From Ophiothrix spiculata (Eukaryota > Echinodermata > Ophiuroidea > Amphilepidida > Ophiotrichidae): 22,450 nucleotides of DNA. Below the pieces are notes generated by a model. That model did not search any database. It saw only the letters and a list, made by a program, of their open reading frames with translations, and was not told where the DNA came from. The stretch is taken from NCBI GenBank assembly GCA_000969725.1, contig JXSR01S018881.1; one strand, written 5' to 3'. Below are positions 1 to 10,977 of the stretch, piece after piece. The first letter of the stretch is position 1. Each line of letters opens with the position of its first letter. A program made the translations under genes and the position numbers.

Positions 1-960
1 TAACTTGCTTTTAGATGTGCGATGTTCAGCTAATGTGTACTGCTATAAAGAGCATTTGTACTTCAGACAGAATGGGTGAATTCACAAATTGGGGGAAAAA
101 CAGGTTATCTCACATACCCACATGGATAAGGGTAACTTAAATGTAGCCTATATGATGAGCCTAACATTGGGCTTTTTTTGGTTGCAAAAAAACTATATGT
201 ACAGAAGACAATCAAATATATTTTGACAAAAGTTAAATACATATTGCAAAGTGGAATCAATTCTTAGATGACAATAAAATGACAGGGGTTTCTGTTATTT
301 TTCTAAATTGAGTATATCTATTTGAAGAGCAGCTCTGATTCCATTAAATGCTCTAGAGGAAAAAGAGCTTTGTGGATTGTTTGTATTTGAGGCAAGTTGT
401 ATAGAAAATGGTTTGATTTTTATTTGCAAGGTTAAATGGTATTTGCTGCAAATTTCATTTTAGTAAAACATTTACAGATGTATAAATATTTTTTTGATCT
501 AAAATATCTCTTGAAGATTTGTCATGCAAAATTCTTGATAAGTCACTATGGCTATTAACTATGATACATTTCAGTGGCGTTTTACTTGAAGCAAGTCTTT
601 TTTCTTCTTTTTTAGTGATGTTACTGTAAAGCCACTCTTTTCTCTCTTCTCTTACGTATAGCATTAAATAACCCCATCAATACCGAACAACTTTGCTGTC
701 ACAGGGTGAACATTTAAAGGTAACTTATTTCAAGACACAAAAAACACGTCATTTGATTGCACAAGTTTAAAATCCATGATAAATACGCTCCGGAATTGAT
801 GAAACTAGTCGGTTCAAATTGATTTTTCCTGGTCAAGTCTTTAACTGAGAATTGTGTCAAGGAATTCACTTACTTTTGTTGTTTCAGCCTTTGGTTCAAG
901 ATTGCATTCAGAGATTTATTGAATTAGACAAAATACGACTGTTGATTCGTAGGAACTGTT
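1..960 (+). repeat. Long tandem repeat, copy A (internally deleted)
   Basis: Position 1 onward matches 961 onward almost base for base (both open with taacttgcttttagatgtgc), so this is the first visible copy of a long tandem repeat. The match runs to about 185, then copy A jumps directly to sequence equivalent to 1862 in copy B. It therefore lacks about 716 bp that B contains and has only about ten A-rich bases in their place. The 3' two thirds (196-960) align with 1862-2632 with scattered substitutions and small indels. The repeat probably extends left of the window. No protein-coding content is recognisable; the 69-codon minus-strand frame at 455-664 is not conserved in length in copy B. 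Confidence 0.9.
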
Positions 961-1007
961 TAACTTGCTTTTAGATGTGCGATGTTCAGCTAATGTGTAC
1001 TGCTATA

Positions 1008-1610
1008 AAGAGCATTTGTACTTCAGACAGAATGGGTGAATTCACAAATTGGGGGGAAAACAGGTTATCTCACATACCCACATGGATAAGGGTAACTTTA
1101 ATGTAGCCTATATGATGAGCCTAACATTGGGCTTTTTTTGGTTGCGAGAACAAAAAAGTAAAAACACAATTAAAAAACAAGCTGCATTTTTGTACAATTC
1201 TTTTTTCTTCAAAAAATATTTGGATAGCTTTTTATCAAAATTCCAAGTTATGAAACATGACTACATGACATAATTTATTTCTTCCACACATGCACATTAC
1301 AGTAACTAAAATATCAAAAAATAGTACAGTAAACTGTTAATAAGAGCATTTGTACTTCAGACAAAATGGATGAATTCACTAGCTGGGCAAAAAAGAGGTT
1401 ATCTCAAATACCAGCAGGCATTATAAGTATGACTAGAGTCACTTTGCTGTATGGGTCCAAAATTTGATATTTTTTTTTTTTTTTGGTTGTGAGAAAATAA
1501 AGTAAACACACAATTTATTTTTAAAAATCAGCCGCTCTTTTTGTACAGTTCTTTTTCTTCCAAGATAAAATATTTGGATAGTTTTTTTACCAAACATCTG
1601 TTAAGCTACT
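1008..1610 (+). repeat. Internal subrepeat of copy B, period about 334 bp
   Basis: The block starting aagagcatttgtacttcaga at 1008 recurs at 1342. The downstream text also recurs: the run with agtaaa, cacaatt, a T-rich stretch and aaatatttggatag appears near 1146-1240 and again near 1487-1590. Copy C has only one such block (2681 onward), and it resembles the second subunit more closely (gggcaaaaaagaggttatct in both). An internal duplication in B, or a loss in A and C, explains the length differences. Subunit edges are approximate. Confidence 0.75.
1470..1484. repeat. Poly-T run (T15)
   Basis: Fifteen consecutive T lie inside the second subunit of copy B. The equivalent place in copies A and B subunit 1 has a seven-T run after gggc, so the tract has expanded by slippage. 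It is not a retroposon tail, because the flanking repeat continues on both sides. Confidence 0.85.
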
Positions 1611-2632
1611 CCTTTACACTATTTCATGTATACTTTCAAGGACAAAATGGACAACAAATCTAATTTTGACCCCCAAAATCAGAAATATTAATAAAAACAA
1701 TGCAGTTACACCAACCCATTAAATAATTTGCCTTTTCTCCTATTATAGGTGGGGTTTAAAAATATACATAGAGTGAATCACTGGAAATATCGCAATATAA
1801 ATGTTATTGATTTCCAAGAATCATATATATTGCCTGATAAATGGTAGAAATGATCAATCTGTATGTACAGAAGACAATCCAAATATATTTTGACAAGAGT
1901 TAAATACACATCGCAAAGTGGATTCAATTTTAGATGACAATAAAATGACATAGGTTTCTGTTATTTTTATAAATTGAGTATATCTATTTGATGAGCAGCT
2001 TTGATTCAATTAAAAGCTCTAGAGGAAAAAGAGCTTTGTGGATTGTTTGTATTTGAGGCAAGTTGAACAGAAAATGTTTTGATTTTTGTTTGCAAGGTCA
2101 TTAATGGTATTTGCTACAAATTTTATTTTAGCAAAACATTTACAGATGTATAAATATTTTTTTGATCTAAAATATCTCTAGAAGATTTTTCATGCAAAAT
2201 TCTTGATAAGTCACTATGGCTATTTAACAACGATACTTTTTAGTGGCGTTTAACCTGAAGCAAGTCTTTTTCTCTCTCTTTTTTAGTGATGATACTGTAA
2301 AGCCACTCTTTTCTCTCTCTTCTCTTACGTATAGCATTAAATAACCCCATCAATACCGAGCAACTTTGCTGTCACAGGGTGAACATTTAAAGGTTACTTA
2401 TTTCAAGACACAAAAAACACGTCATTTGATTGCACAAGTTTAAAATCCATGATAAATACGCTCCGGAATTGATGAAACTAGTCGGTTCAAATTGATTTTT
2501 CCTTGTCAAGTCTTTAACTGAGAATTGTGTCAAGAAATTCACTCACTTTTGTTGTTTCAGCCTTTGGTTCAAGATTGCATTCAGAGATTTATTGAATTAG
2601 ACAAAATATGACTGTTGATTCGTAGGAACTTT

Positions 2633-3507
2633 TTAACTTGCTTTTAGATGTGCGATGTTCAGCTAATATGTGCTGCTATAAAGAGCATTTGTACTTCAGA
2701 CAAAATGGGTGAATTCACAAGTTGGGCAAAAAAGAGGTTATCTCAAATACCAGCAAGCATTACAGTATGACTTGAGTCACTTTGCTGTATGGGTCTTACA
2801 TTGGAAAAAAAATTTCTGTGGCCAGAAAATAAAGTAAACACACAATTTATTTTTTTTAAACAGCCACTCTTTTTGTACAGTTCTTTTTATTCAAAAATAA
2901 TATATTTGGATAGTTTTTTTACCACACATCTGAGGCTGTTGATAAATAAGCTACTCCTTTACAATATTTCATGTATACTTTCAAGGACAAAATGGACAAA
3001 AAATATTTTTGACACAAAAAAATCCGAATTTTAATAAAAAACAATGCAGTTACACCAACCCATAAAATAATTTGCTTTTTCTCCTGTTATAGGTGGGGGG
3101 GGGGGTTAAAAATATACATTGAGTGAGTCACTGGAAATATCGCAATATAAATGTTATTGATTTCCAAGAATCATATATATTGCTTGATAAATGGTAGAAA
3201 TGATAAATCTGTATGTATACAGAAGACAATCCAAATATATTTTGACAAGAGTTAAATACATATTGCAAAGTGGATTCAATTCTTAGATGACAATAAAATG
3301 ACAGGGGTTTCTGTTATTTTTATAAATTGAGTATACCTATTTGAAGAGCAGCTCTGATTCAATTAAATGCTCTAGAGGAAAAAGAGCTTTGTGGATTGTT
3401 TGAATACAAAATGTTTTGATTTTTGATCGCAAGGTTAAATGGTATTTGCTAACAATTTCATTTTACCAAAACATTTACAGATGTATATAAATATTTATTT
3501 CAATCTA
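2633..3507 (+). repeat. Long tandem repeat, copy C (3' truncated)
   Basis: The copy starts at taacttgcttttagatgtgc and follows copy B through the single internal block, the AT-rich segment and tctagaggaaaaagagct. It stops matching near 3507, where B continues for about another 490 bp (2145-2632). It also lacks a short stretch near 3400 that A and B carry. It is therefore the truncated right end of the array. A G11 run at 3095-3105 replaces the shorter ggtgggg of copy B. Confidence 0.88.
3095..3105. repeat. Poly-G run (G11)
   Basis: Eleven consecutive G lie in copy C where copy B has four (near 1750), a slippage expansion within the array. Such tracts are error-prone in assemblies, so the length should be treated cautiously. 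Confidence 0.85.
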
Positions 3508-4471
3508 AGACAATAGTCTTTATTTTTGGAGGGTAGGCTATAAATTTATTGAAAATGTGATATGAAAGAGTGATAAGGGGCAAATTGGGGTGTAATCACG
3601 GCTGGATATTAGCACCTATCAAACAGCCAATGGCGGGTAACTTTGGGGTCAGGTGGGTGAGTTACCTACCAGACATGGGGTAAAATTCTTTGTATGTGTT
3701 TTATTGTGAAAAAAGCTCAAATTTGCACTATTTGTAGTAAATTTCGATTTTTGAAAAGATTTGTGATATTTTGTTTCTAAAATTGTTAAAAGTTAAAAAG
3801 TTGAGCAGGTAAATTTCTTGTTGGGCCAAAGTTACCTGCCCAACTGGCTGGTACGAAAAAATACCAATGTTCAGCCCAGGGTGTAATTAGTGAAAAAAGG
3901 GCCGGAAGAGAAGTGCTACAAACACGGGTGCTACAAACACGGGTCAAATTTAGGGTAATTTTTATCCATTGCAACATCAAGGGAATTTTTTAAAAAAATT
4001 GCTTATTCTTTTTTTAATTTTTATATTCTTATTTATTTGTTATTTTTTGAAAATGCACCTTTAGAATGAATGGATATGGTGTATCAATCGGCCTGTACTT
4101 GCAATAATTAGTACATCAATGGATCGCAAAACTTAAAACTTTGTACAAATATAAACTCTTTTTTTACTTTAGAATTTGTCCCAAAATGAATAAACCATTG
4201 GGTATGTTAAAGGAAACTTTTACAGAAACACATTGTTAAATTATATGAAAATATAGGTTTTATATAATTGTTGATCAATATGAAATTATACAAAATAAAT
4301 ATAAACTTTGACCCTTAGGTATTATTCAACCTTCCAAGCTGTTACATATGGAATGAGGTCTACATTGAAAATATCAATAAACAAACTGGTCTGTTATATA
4401 CAAAATATTTTAATATTTTAACTACGTGTATACTTGGCTAGCTTGCAATTGTATTTTGTTAACAAAAGTAA
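3508..4471. other. Gene-free interval between the long array and the first MITE
   Basis: AT-rich DNA without a supported gene. Around 3633-3842 there is a loose inverted pair (gggtaactttgg on the left, ccaaagttacctgccc on the right) with an intervening T/A-rich segment, which may be a decayed TIR element. The 64-codon minus-strand frame (3786-3980) spans a short tandem duplication and looks fortuitous. From about 4000 the sequence is strongly AT-rich with no recognisable repeat. Confidence 0.6.
3913..3944 (+). repeat. 15-bp tandem duplication
   Basis: The 15-mer gtgctacaaacacgg occurs twice back to back (3913-3927 and 3928-3942), followed by gt, the start of a third unit. The copies are identical, so the event is recent relative to the surrounding decay. 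No coding role is apparent. Confidence 0.95.
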
Positions 4472-4473
4472 TA

Positions 4474-4765
4474 CCCTGGTCACATAACCAGGGGTCGCCG
4501 ACCGGCGTCTGCAAAGCCGCAACACTGGTATGACATCGGTATGACACCGGTGAATGCTTGCCAGCTCTTGCGATGCCCGGTCTTACACCGGTCAGACCCT
4601 GGTGGTTATTAGACCATAACTGAAGACATCGTATACACGCTGCAAGGTTTTAACTCAGAATTCAATTCTTGCGGCATGCACCGGCATCTTTACGGCCACC
4701 TGTCAGACACCTGGTATGATGCCGTAAACACATCGTAACCTCACCACAAGCTTATGTGACCAGGG
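4474..4765. mobile_element. GC-rich MITE with CCCTGGTCACATAA termini, 292 bp
   Basis: The left end reads ccctggtcacataa and the right end ttatgtgaccaggg, a perfect 14-bp terminal inverted repeat. TA lies immediately outside both ends (4472-4473 and 4766-4767), as expected for a Tc1/mariner-type TA duplication. However, the ATA/TAT context is itself palindromic, so the exact end is ambiguous by a base or two. The left terminus is also self-complementary: ccctggt and accaggg are spaced by six bases. The interior is much richer in G+C and CpG than its surroundings and repeats motifs such as ctggtatga and caccggt. It has no coding capacity, so it would be non-autonomous. Confidence 0.8.
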
Positions 4766-4767
4766 TA

Positions 4768-5587
4768 TCCTGCTTCATATATTGATATTTTGCAAATTAA
4801 AAATAATCAAACATTAAATTCAGAGTAAAAAAGATTCAAAATGAGTAGCTATCTGTAAATACACGACATTTTGCAAAAAATAATGTACATTTTTTTATTG
4901 TTGTATTGATTTATCGGTTCCACTATAATTTGAATGTCACTTTGCAGTGCATCTTTTTGTTGTGTTAGGCAAAGCTGATGGACTAGAAAGATTCTTGCTG
5001 TGCAATGCACATTACTCACCTGCAAATTTGTTATTTTTCTCATCCATGGAATAAAAGCAGTGGTCAAAAGCAAATTGCTGAAATTAACAGAAAAAAGAAA
5101 CAATTTATTTAATAAGTACAACCATGCATAGCTAATATTTAACAAATATTGTCTAAATATATTTGTTGTTTTTCCTTATTTCATCTTGAAATCAATATTT
5201 TCAAGTTCCGGCTAATTTTGTCTGATTACATTATATATTACGATTGAATGATTTTCAACATAATGAATTATAATGGAAGTGAACATGATGTATAGTGCTA
5301 AAACGATGGATGTTTATGTTGACCTTTACTAAATGAAATTATGCATGGTAATGAACATTAATATTGATGTGGCGACAGTAAAAGGAATGACCTTGGATGA
5401 CTGGGGGGCAAGAATATATTGGAAATCATAAACATAACATTTCAAATCTATTGATACAAACAAACATGCATATTATTGAGTTAAAATGGTTAGAATTAAA
5501 AAAGAACAACCCCAGTTTGATAGATATAAAAAACACCCAACAAAAGCCATCTCATGTAGGAAGATTACATAAAATAGCTGAAATATT
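4768..5587. other. Gene-free AT-rich interval
   Basis: Between two MITE-like elements I see no repeat and no convincing gene. A 98-codon minus-strand frame (4849-5145) and an 87-codon plus-strand frame (5397-5660) are open. The first shows no domain signature, and the second runs into the left TIR of the next element. Both have the composition expected of chance frames in AT-rich DNA. Confidence 0.55.
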
Positions 5588-5933
5588 TACCATATTGTTC
5601 CTATTAATTGCCATGATCTGTCAAAAATGGTCAATTTTGAACATCGTCTTATGTTATTAAGTTGACCATTTTTGCGAGTTACGGCAAACAGATCTTGTAA
5701 GTTAACGAGGTTATGGTCAAAGCAAAAGTTTTCACTACTTCGGAGTTGCCGTGACCTAACGAGGTCACAATCCCGAATAGAAAAAATGTTGCACCACTTC
5801 TGGGTTTTTCACAACCGATATTACCATATTTGTTAAGCCGACATTACAAATTTATGTATCAACAGGTCCCTAATAAATGCCCCCTTTCGTAAAATGCAAC
5901 ACCCAGTGGGGTATTAATAGGAACAATACGGTA
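5588..5933. mobile_element. MITE-like element with 21-bp TIRs, about 346 bp
   Basis: The left terminus (5588-5608, beginning taccatattgttcctatta) and the right terminus (5913-5933, ending aggaacaatacggta) are reverse complements with one mismatch in 21. If the outer TA is the target duplication, the element is 5590-5931, consistent with Tc1/mariner-type behaviour. Inside, 5622-5634 and 5662-5674 form a second perfect 13-bp inverted pair, and gtgacctaacgaggtcac makes a short hairpin near 5750. No transposase frame is present, so it is non-autonomous. The superfamily call is an inference from the TA only. Confidence 0.75.
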
Positions 5934-6515
5934 TTAAAATTACAAAGTGCATTTTCCTACGTGAATCCTAGCTTTAAGCGAGTGCTCGAGACACAGCAAA
6001 GAGCACCACAATTAAAAATCATCAATCAAAATCATTTTTAATTCTAATGCAGTTCGTATCACAAAGAAAGAAGCAGTGAATAATCTATAAGGATGCTTGT
6101 TCCTTTCACAAATTTATATTTTTCACTGAGACAGGATTGTAAGAGAGAACAAATGATGTTTGGAGCAAGGAATCCTCCTGACATTCCTGCAGGATTCCTT
6201 GGTTAATTTATTTTGATATCAGACCAAATATTTATCGCACAGTCTGCAAAAAGGGGCTCAAATACATGAAAATATATAAATACTTGCAACATAAGGTATA
6301 TATAAACTGAATACTGCATGATTTAGGCAGGGGGAACAGATGGCCTAATAGCACATAGTCTAATTTACAGAGGTCAGTGTGCTCCGTTCTCTTTTATTTT
6401 TCAATATTTTCCCATCGCTATAGCTATAAAAATGTGTGAAAAGTGTGACTTGTAATAGATATTGCAAACACAATAAGCAAAACTCAATGCAGACTAATCA
6501 AACCCCCTCTGTCTT
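5934..6515. other. Gene-free interval with a short perfect hairpin
   Basis: No gene or longer repeat is seen. The one clear structure is an 11-bp perfect inverted repeat, caaggaatcct at 6166-6176 and aggattccttg at 6191-6201, with a 14-base loop. It could be a remnant foldback; the stem is too short to propose an RNA gene. Confidence 0.55.
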
Positions 6516-6840
6516 CCTGGGGGAGGGGTACTCACATAATAAGTTATGAGGGGACATGTCACTCAAATGGAATTTTTCACTGAAAATTTCAACCATGGGT
6601 CTCATTTGTTTCAATGTATATAAAAATCCTTAGACAAGAGTCTTAAACATCAAAATTAAGAAAAATGACAAAATTAACCCTTATTGAGACAAAAACACAC
6701 TTACAAATGGGTCAAAAATTGTAAAATTTGACATTTTTGGTCTAAAAATACCGCCTCAAATACCCTTAGACATGGGTATGGATTTCAACCTTTGAGCTGC
6801 TTACCCCCATTAATTCATAATTCAAGTACCCCAACCCCGG
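6516..6840. mobile_element. Possible decayed TIR element with G-rich ends
   Basis: The left end cctgggggaggggtact (6516-6532) and the reverse complement of the right end, ccggggttggggtact (6825-6840), match imperfectly and face each other about 325 bp apart. Further weak symmetry follows inside (ataataagttatga versus ttaattcataattc; aaccatgggtc versus gacatgggta). No target duplication is evident. The same gggaggtactca theme occurs in the hairpin at 15489-15531, which hints at a family but is not proof. Confidence 0.35.
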
Positions 6841-7995
6841 CCCGTCTTATATAATTATGATTGCCAATATAATTAGTGAGGTTCAACATTAAATCTCCAT
6901 TCATGTGAACTCATTGGCAACCTTGGATGGTGTCAATATCTCAATTGTCTGTCTTTCATGCAAATCAAACAGTATAATGAATCATAATTCTATTCAAAGT
7001 GTAAGTGACCTTGAATTTGTTTAATTATCATAAGAGAATTAGCAATGCTCATCCTGTTGATTTAACATTTGAACATCGCTGATGAAAATGTTGAATTTGA
7101 TTCTGAAGAATTCACTATCATAAAGATTTGGAAATAGTAGTCCAACATATTGTGAAGAAAATAATATTTTTGAGGTGACCTTGAAGCCGATTCATTATTA
7201 TAGGATGGATTTAACATCAATGAAAATGCGCAATTTTGATTATGTCCGAAAAAAGTGAAAGATCTGTATTTTTCAGATCTGGGAAATGGGAAGCAGGCCT
7301 TGTATGTATTAATTGGAATAGGGGATATACAGCCTCACGCCTTGAAGCAAGGCTACTCCATGACCACATTGTCAATTTATGTCTGATGCCATATGGATAA
7401 GTTTTCAATGAAACGTCTCATATAATGACTGAGCATTAACATGTACAAATGCACACACACGTCCGTGAGTGATTGTTCCAGGTGAATGGGTACCTATTTG
7501 TTCTGCATGCTATACTTCTCAACAGCGAAAAAAAGGTCTTGTGACTGTGGATGTGTTCTTACATCATAACGACGCCAAATATTGACCAATTACAACACTT
7601 TAAAAAGTTTTAAGTAGATTAATATTTTCTTCTTGGAATAAATAGCGGAGCCAGCCAATCTATAGTTTCGAACATATAAAATGAGGGCCTCCTTGCACCC
7701 TCGGTATAGACCAAAACAACGCAAACCATATACTGCCAATGTTATAATGTGGATTATTTTAGACAGGGACAAGAGTGTTCTAACTTCGTAACGACGACGT
7801 TTCTCAACCGAATTGGACAAGATTTCGGGGGAATGGTTCTAAATATATGTTGTTTGGAACTAAGGGCAAAGCTAAGAAAAATAATGCTTATTTTTTTTCT
7901 TATGCCATGCGAAAGTCAAAAAAAACCAATTTGCCTATATGTTATATCATTGGGTTATTTTGAGTATAGGCAGAAGAGACCACTTTTCCATATGA
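6841..7995. other. Gene-free interval, weak internal repetition
   Basis: No supported gene. Between about 7006 and 7260 there are loosely similar phrases (gtgaccttgaa at 7006 and 7175, ttgaatttg and ttatcataa or tatcataaag variants), suggesting a very old tandem duplication with a period near 80-85 bp. Around 7260-7410 there is a more GC-balanced patch with several small inverted motifs (agatctg-ttttt-cagatct near 7260), and near 7480 the text gtgaatgggtacct. That patch could be a SINE remnant, but no box B is visible. The 76- and 93-codon frames at 7590-7820 and 7749-8030 overlap on opposite strands and look fortuitous. Confidence 0.45.
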
Positions 7996-8045
7996 TAAAA
8001 AATAAGCCAAAAATTATGCTTAAAAAATAAGCTGAAAATTATGCT
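7996..8045 (+). repeat. 25-bp tandem duplication
   Basis: Two adjacent 25-bp units (7996-8020 and 8021-8045) begin taaaaaataagc and end aaaattatgct. They differ at two positions in the middle. It is a simple local duplication in AT-rich DNA. Confidence 0.9.
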
Positions 8046-8703
8046 CATTGCGTAGGGTTATATTGCAAGTGACTTCACACCAGGTATGTCAAACAAACCA
8101 ATAATCGTTGGTCTCGTGTAAGTTCAACTACAAAATACAAAATGGAGAACTGGAGAACTAGAAAAATAGTGTTTATTCAAGAAGTCATCTTGAATGACAT
8201 TTAAGAACAGAAATTTTCTTTAACCTCAAGTTTTAGCTTTAATAATATTAATGATATTGACAAAAAAATGGAAGTGCTTTAGATTACACAAAATAGGAGG
8301 AAATGGAGAAAGCAACAATTGAAATCCACAGAATTTTCCGGGAGTATTTTAAAAGATTATTTAGTTTCAGATTTCAAATGCAAGAAATAGTCTAATTTAC
8401 AGTGTGTTTAATTTTGAAATAATACTCACCTTAAGTTGTTTCCTGATAACAGATAAGCAGCAAAGATATGAAAAAGAAAGAGAGAAAATAGCAACATTAG
8501 CAATCAGTTAAATATAATTAAAATCTTAAATATGCAAGTTAGATTTTTATTAATAACACAAGCCATGACTTCTGATGGAGATGAAGCTATCTTCTGGACT
8601 GAATATTTCTGACACAAACTGACAAAAATGTTTTGGCACACCCACAATCACCTTTTTAACATACAATTCCCTAAATCGTAGTACCTAAATTACCCTATTA
8701 CTA
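8046..8703. other. Gene-free interval
   Basis: AT-rich sequence with no repeat, hairpin or reading frame that I can support. It ends at the left edge of the foldback element starting near 8704. Confidence 0.5.
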
Positions 8704-9145
8704 ACACGTGAATCAAAAAAAATTGTGCACGGATTAAAACTGCTTTTGATCTTGATAAAAGCACCAAATTGTACTTTTTATTTTTTTATTGTAAGCAAAA
8801 GCAAATTTAATAAGCTTTCAAATGCATGGAAATCGGATGAATAATAAAAAAGATATGACCAATTTTGTAAGTAAGTCTCTTTTTCTTCCATCTTCCATTC
8901 CAATGGGATTTACACAGTTTTAGCAAGATATTACATATCACAATTACCGGTTATGGCATTACGATAAAAGCTAAGAAGTACTTACAAAATTGGTCATATC
9001 TTTTTTATTTTTCATCCTATTTTTATATTTTTTTCTGCATTTGAAAGCTTATTAAATCTGCTTTACTACTTTAATTACAATTTAGTGCTTTTATCAAGGT
9101 CAAAATCAGTTTTAATCTGTGCACAATTTTTTTGGATTCACGTGG
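8704..9145. mobile_element. Foldback (long-TIR) element, about 442 bp
   Basis: The left arm (8704 to about 8870) and right arm (about 8979-9145) are reverse complements over roughly 165 bp, with substitutions and small indels. Clear anchor pairs are cacgtgaatc/gattcacgtg, ttgtgcac/gtgcacaa, aaaagcac/gtgcttttat, aataagctttcaaatgca/gcatttgaaagctta and gatatgaccaattttgtaag/cttacaaaattggtcatatc. The spacer of about 100 bp is not symmetric. The pentamer tacta lies just outside both ends (8699-8703 and 9146-9150) and could be a target duplication. There is no coding capacity. Transcripts across it could form a long hairpin. Family unknown. Confidence 0.85.
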
Positions 9146-9764
9146 TACTACTAAATGCTTAGTTCAAGGTTGTGTGTACACATAGCAACAAGTACGACAT
9201 GTACTTTTCTTATTGTAGCTACATAACAAACATAGGATATCAAGTTAAATGTCTTCATTGTAATGTACAACAAAACAGCGCTATTGTATTCATGTATCCA
9301 TTACGCCGATACATATGTCTCTTATCCTACACTAATGGCATGCAGCCAGTAATAGAATGGATAGGATAAGTTCCTCTGAAGTATTTTACTTTATTTCCAA
9401 TGGATTTATTTGAACATTCCTTGAATACAGTAAGCTGACTAACAATATAGAACCAAAATGTAAACTTATTAAGATTTCTACTCCATTGAAAACACTGCAC
9501 CTTCTCACTATTATATACCACTTTGATGGAACCTGCGTTGGTTAGGAACTGTTACGCTGATTCGAAAAAAATAATTCTTCTAGACCATTCCTATAATTGG
9601 CACATTCCAGTCATTGAGTGGGTAAATCAACAGAATCGCAACTCAGAACGAGGCAAAGTATGGTCAAGATATTGCATCTTAATTCTACGCTCCGTGGTTG
9701 AACAGTCACATAAAGCCGTGGGTCCCCTGTACGAATAGACTCCATTTATGCAAGTACTTGTATC
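9146..9764. other. Gene-free interval before the microsatellite
   Basis: No gene supported. Three small open frames (9172-9369 plus, 9327-9521 minus, 9523-9738 plus) are unrelated to any family I recognise, and two overlap on opposite strands. The plus-strand frame 9523-9738 (71 codons) has somewhat mixed composition. It shows no neighbouring frame in register and no splice context that I can defend. Confidence 0.5.

Positions 9765-9837
<73 letters not shown>
9765..9837 (+). repeat. (ATTG)18 microsatellite
   Basis: An uninterrupted tetranucleotide run of attg covers 73 bp, about 18 perfect units. The purity implies it is young and probably length-polymorphic. On the minus strand it reads as a repeating Asn-Gln-Ser-Ile frame, which is an artefact of the four-base period. 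Confidence 0.98.
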
Positions 9838-9840
<3 letters not shown>

Positions 9841-10936
9841 TGGCTCTTTTGTCTGCAGTGGGAGGATTTTCATTTAACTTGGCAAGAATGTGTCTGTCCA
9901 ATAACATGATGGCTATCCATGTATTCTTTTTTGTCCAGTTATCTGTCTTTGGTTTGGGTTCCACACAGCTTTCAATATGTTTAGGTCAATCAGTTAAAAG
10001 TAAATTACATACATTTTATAATATACATATAATGATATCACCTAAGATTTCAACTAAGAATTTATCAACAGGGGATAGTATTGTAGATTACAAATATCTA
10101 TGAAAAAGTAAACATCTGGAGAAATGAAGACAGCATTTGTACAAATTATTTCAAAGGTTGTAGATACTTTACTTAATTCCCTTCTGATTATGTTATGGTA
10201 TTGGCACTGTCAGACATTAACCCAGGATGGGGTCATATAAAATAGAATATAGGATGTTTCATTCATGCGCTCCATTAGTCGCAATCCAATTTCTCGGCAC
10301 CAATCTACTCCTAAATTCACTGAAGCCCAAGGCTAGAATTTAATAGAATAATTTCATTCAAACATAATGCAGGGAGGATCAATAGTTATATCGAAAAATA
10401 TAGAAGATATGAATTCGCAATTTTAAATGTATCTGTAGGCGAAACTAGAGTTCCATCCTGCTAATATTGAAAACAAACTGAAATTGTTTAAACAAATTTC
10501 CATTTCTAAACCCCATTGAGTAGATTGAGTTAAGAACTTCAAATTGATCAAGTTTATTAGCAGGTGTATCAGTTGGGTTTTGTTTTATTTTGCTAAGTTC
10601 AAAATTTACTGATAGACCTGTTTTCTTTTATCAATATTTTGCAGCTCCTTTGGTAAGCTAAGACAACAAAATTGATAACAGACTCGAGCTTCCACAAAGT
10701 GGTTCATGAGTATTTGTGAAATTTTGAGGAAAAAAGATCTTTTTCTTATTACCAGACATCAAATATCCCAAATATAGGGTATACCGTTTCCTAGATTTAG
10801 CTCTGGACAAAAATCATCGACAGCATATGGTGCCTATTTGAATAATATTCAGGGTTGAATTAAAATTAATCATGATTATTTCACCTAAATATCTAGTGCA
10901 ACAATCTCTCAAATTACACAAAAATAAGAATTAGCC
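9838..10936. other. Gene-free interval
   Basis: About 1.1 kb of AT-rich DNA without a supportable gene, array or TIR pair. The only structure noted is the perfect 12-bp palindrome taatcatgatta at 10867-10878, which contains homeodomain-like TAAT cores. A single site of this kind is expected by chance in such composition. Confidence 0.5.
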
Positions 10937-10977
10937 ATCTGAGTTAAAAGTAAAATTGCACATGATACGCTAACACA
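10937..10977 (+). repeat. 41-bp direct repeat, left copy
   Basis: These 41 bases, beginning atctgagttaaaagtaaaat and ending tgatacgctaacaca, are repeated exactly at 11391-11431. They bracket the 413-bp dispersed repeat segment at 10978-11390. The perfect identity contrasts with the strong divergence of the bracketed sequence from its sister copy. Confidence 0.95.

Larger units (their letters stand above)
961..2632 (+). repeat. Long tandem repeat, copy B (longest copy)
   Basis: This is the most complete copy of the repeat, about 1,672 bp. It begins at the same motif as copy A and ends just before the same motif recurs at 2633. It contains two versions of an internal block, starting at 1008 and 1342, which A lacks in part and C carries once. 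Its right half includes a shared AT-rich segment and the marker tctagaggaaaaagagct seen in all three copies. No transposase or reverse transcriptase reading frame was seen, and no TIRs or LTRs were found at the copy edges. The repeat could be a satellite-like array or a non-autonomous element amplified in tandem. Confidence 0.9.

Noticed and set aside
4849..5145. 98-codon minus-strand frame
   Set aside because: No domain, no splice context and AT-rich chance composition; nothing around it supports a gene.
7210..7530. SINE based on the phrase gtgaatgggtacct
   Set aside because: No box B, no tail and no second copy in the window; recorded only as a weak possibility.
9746..9964. Minus-strand protein with repeated Asn-Gln-Ser-Ile
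   Set aside because: A direct translation of the ATTG microsatellite; no support for a gene.
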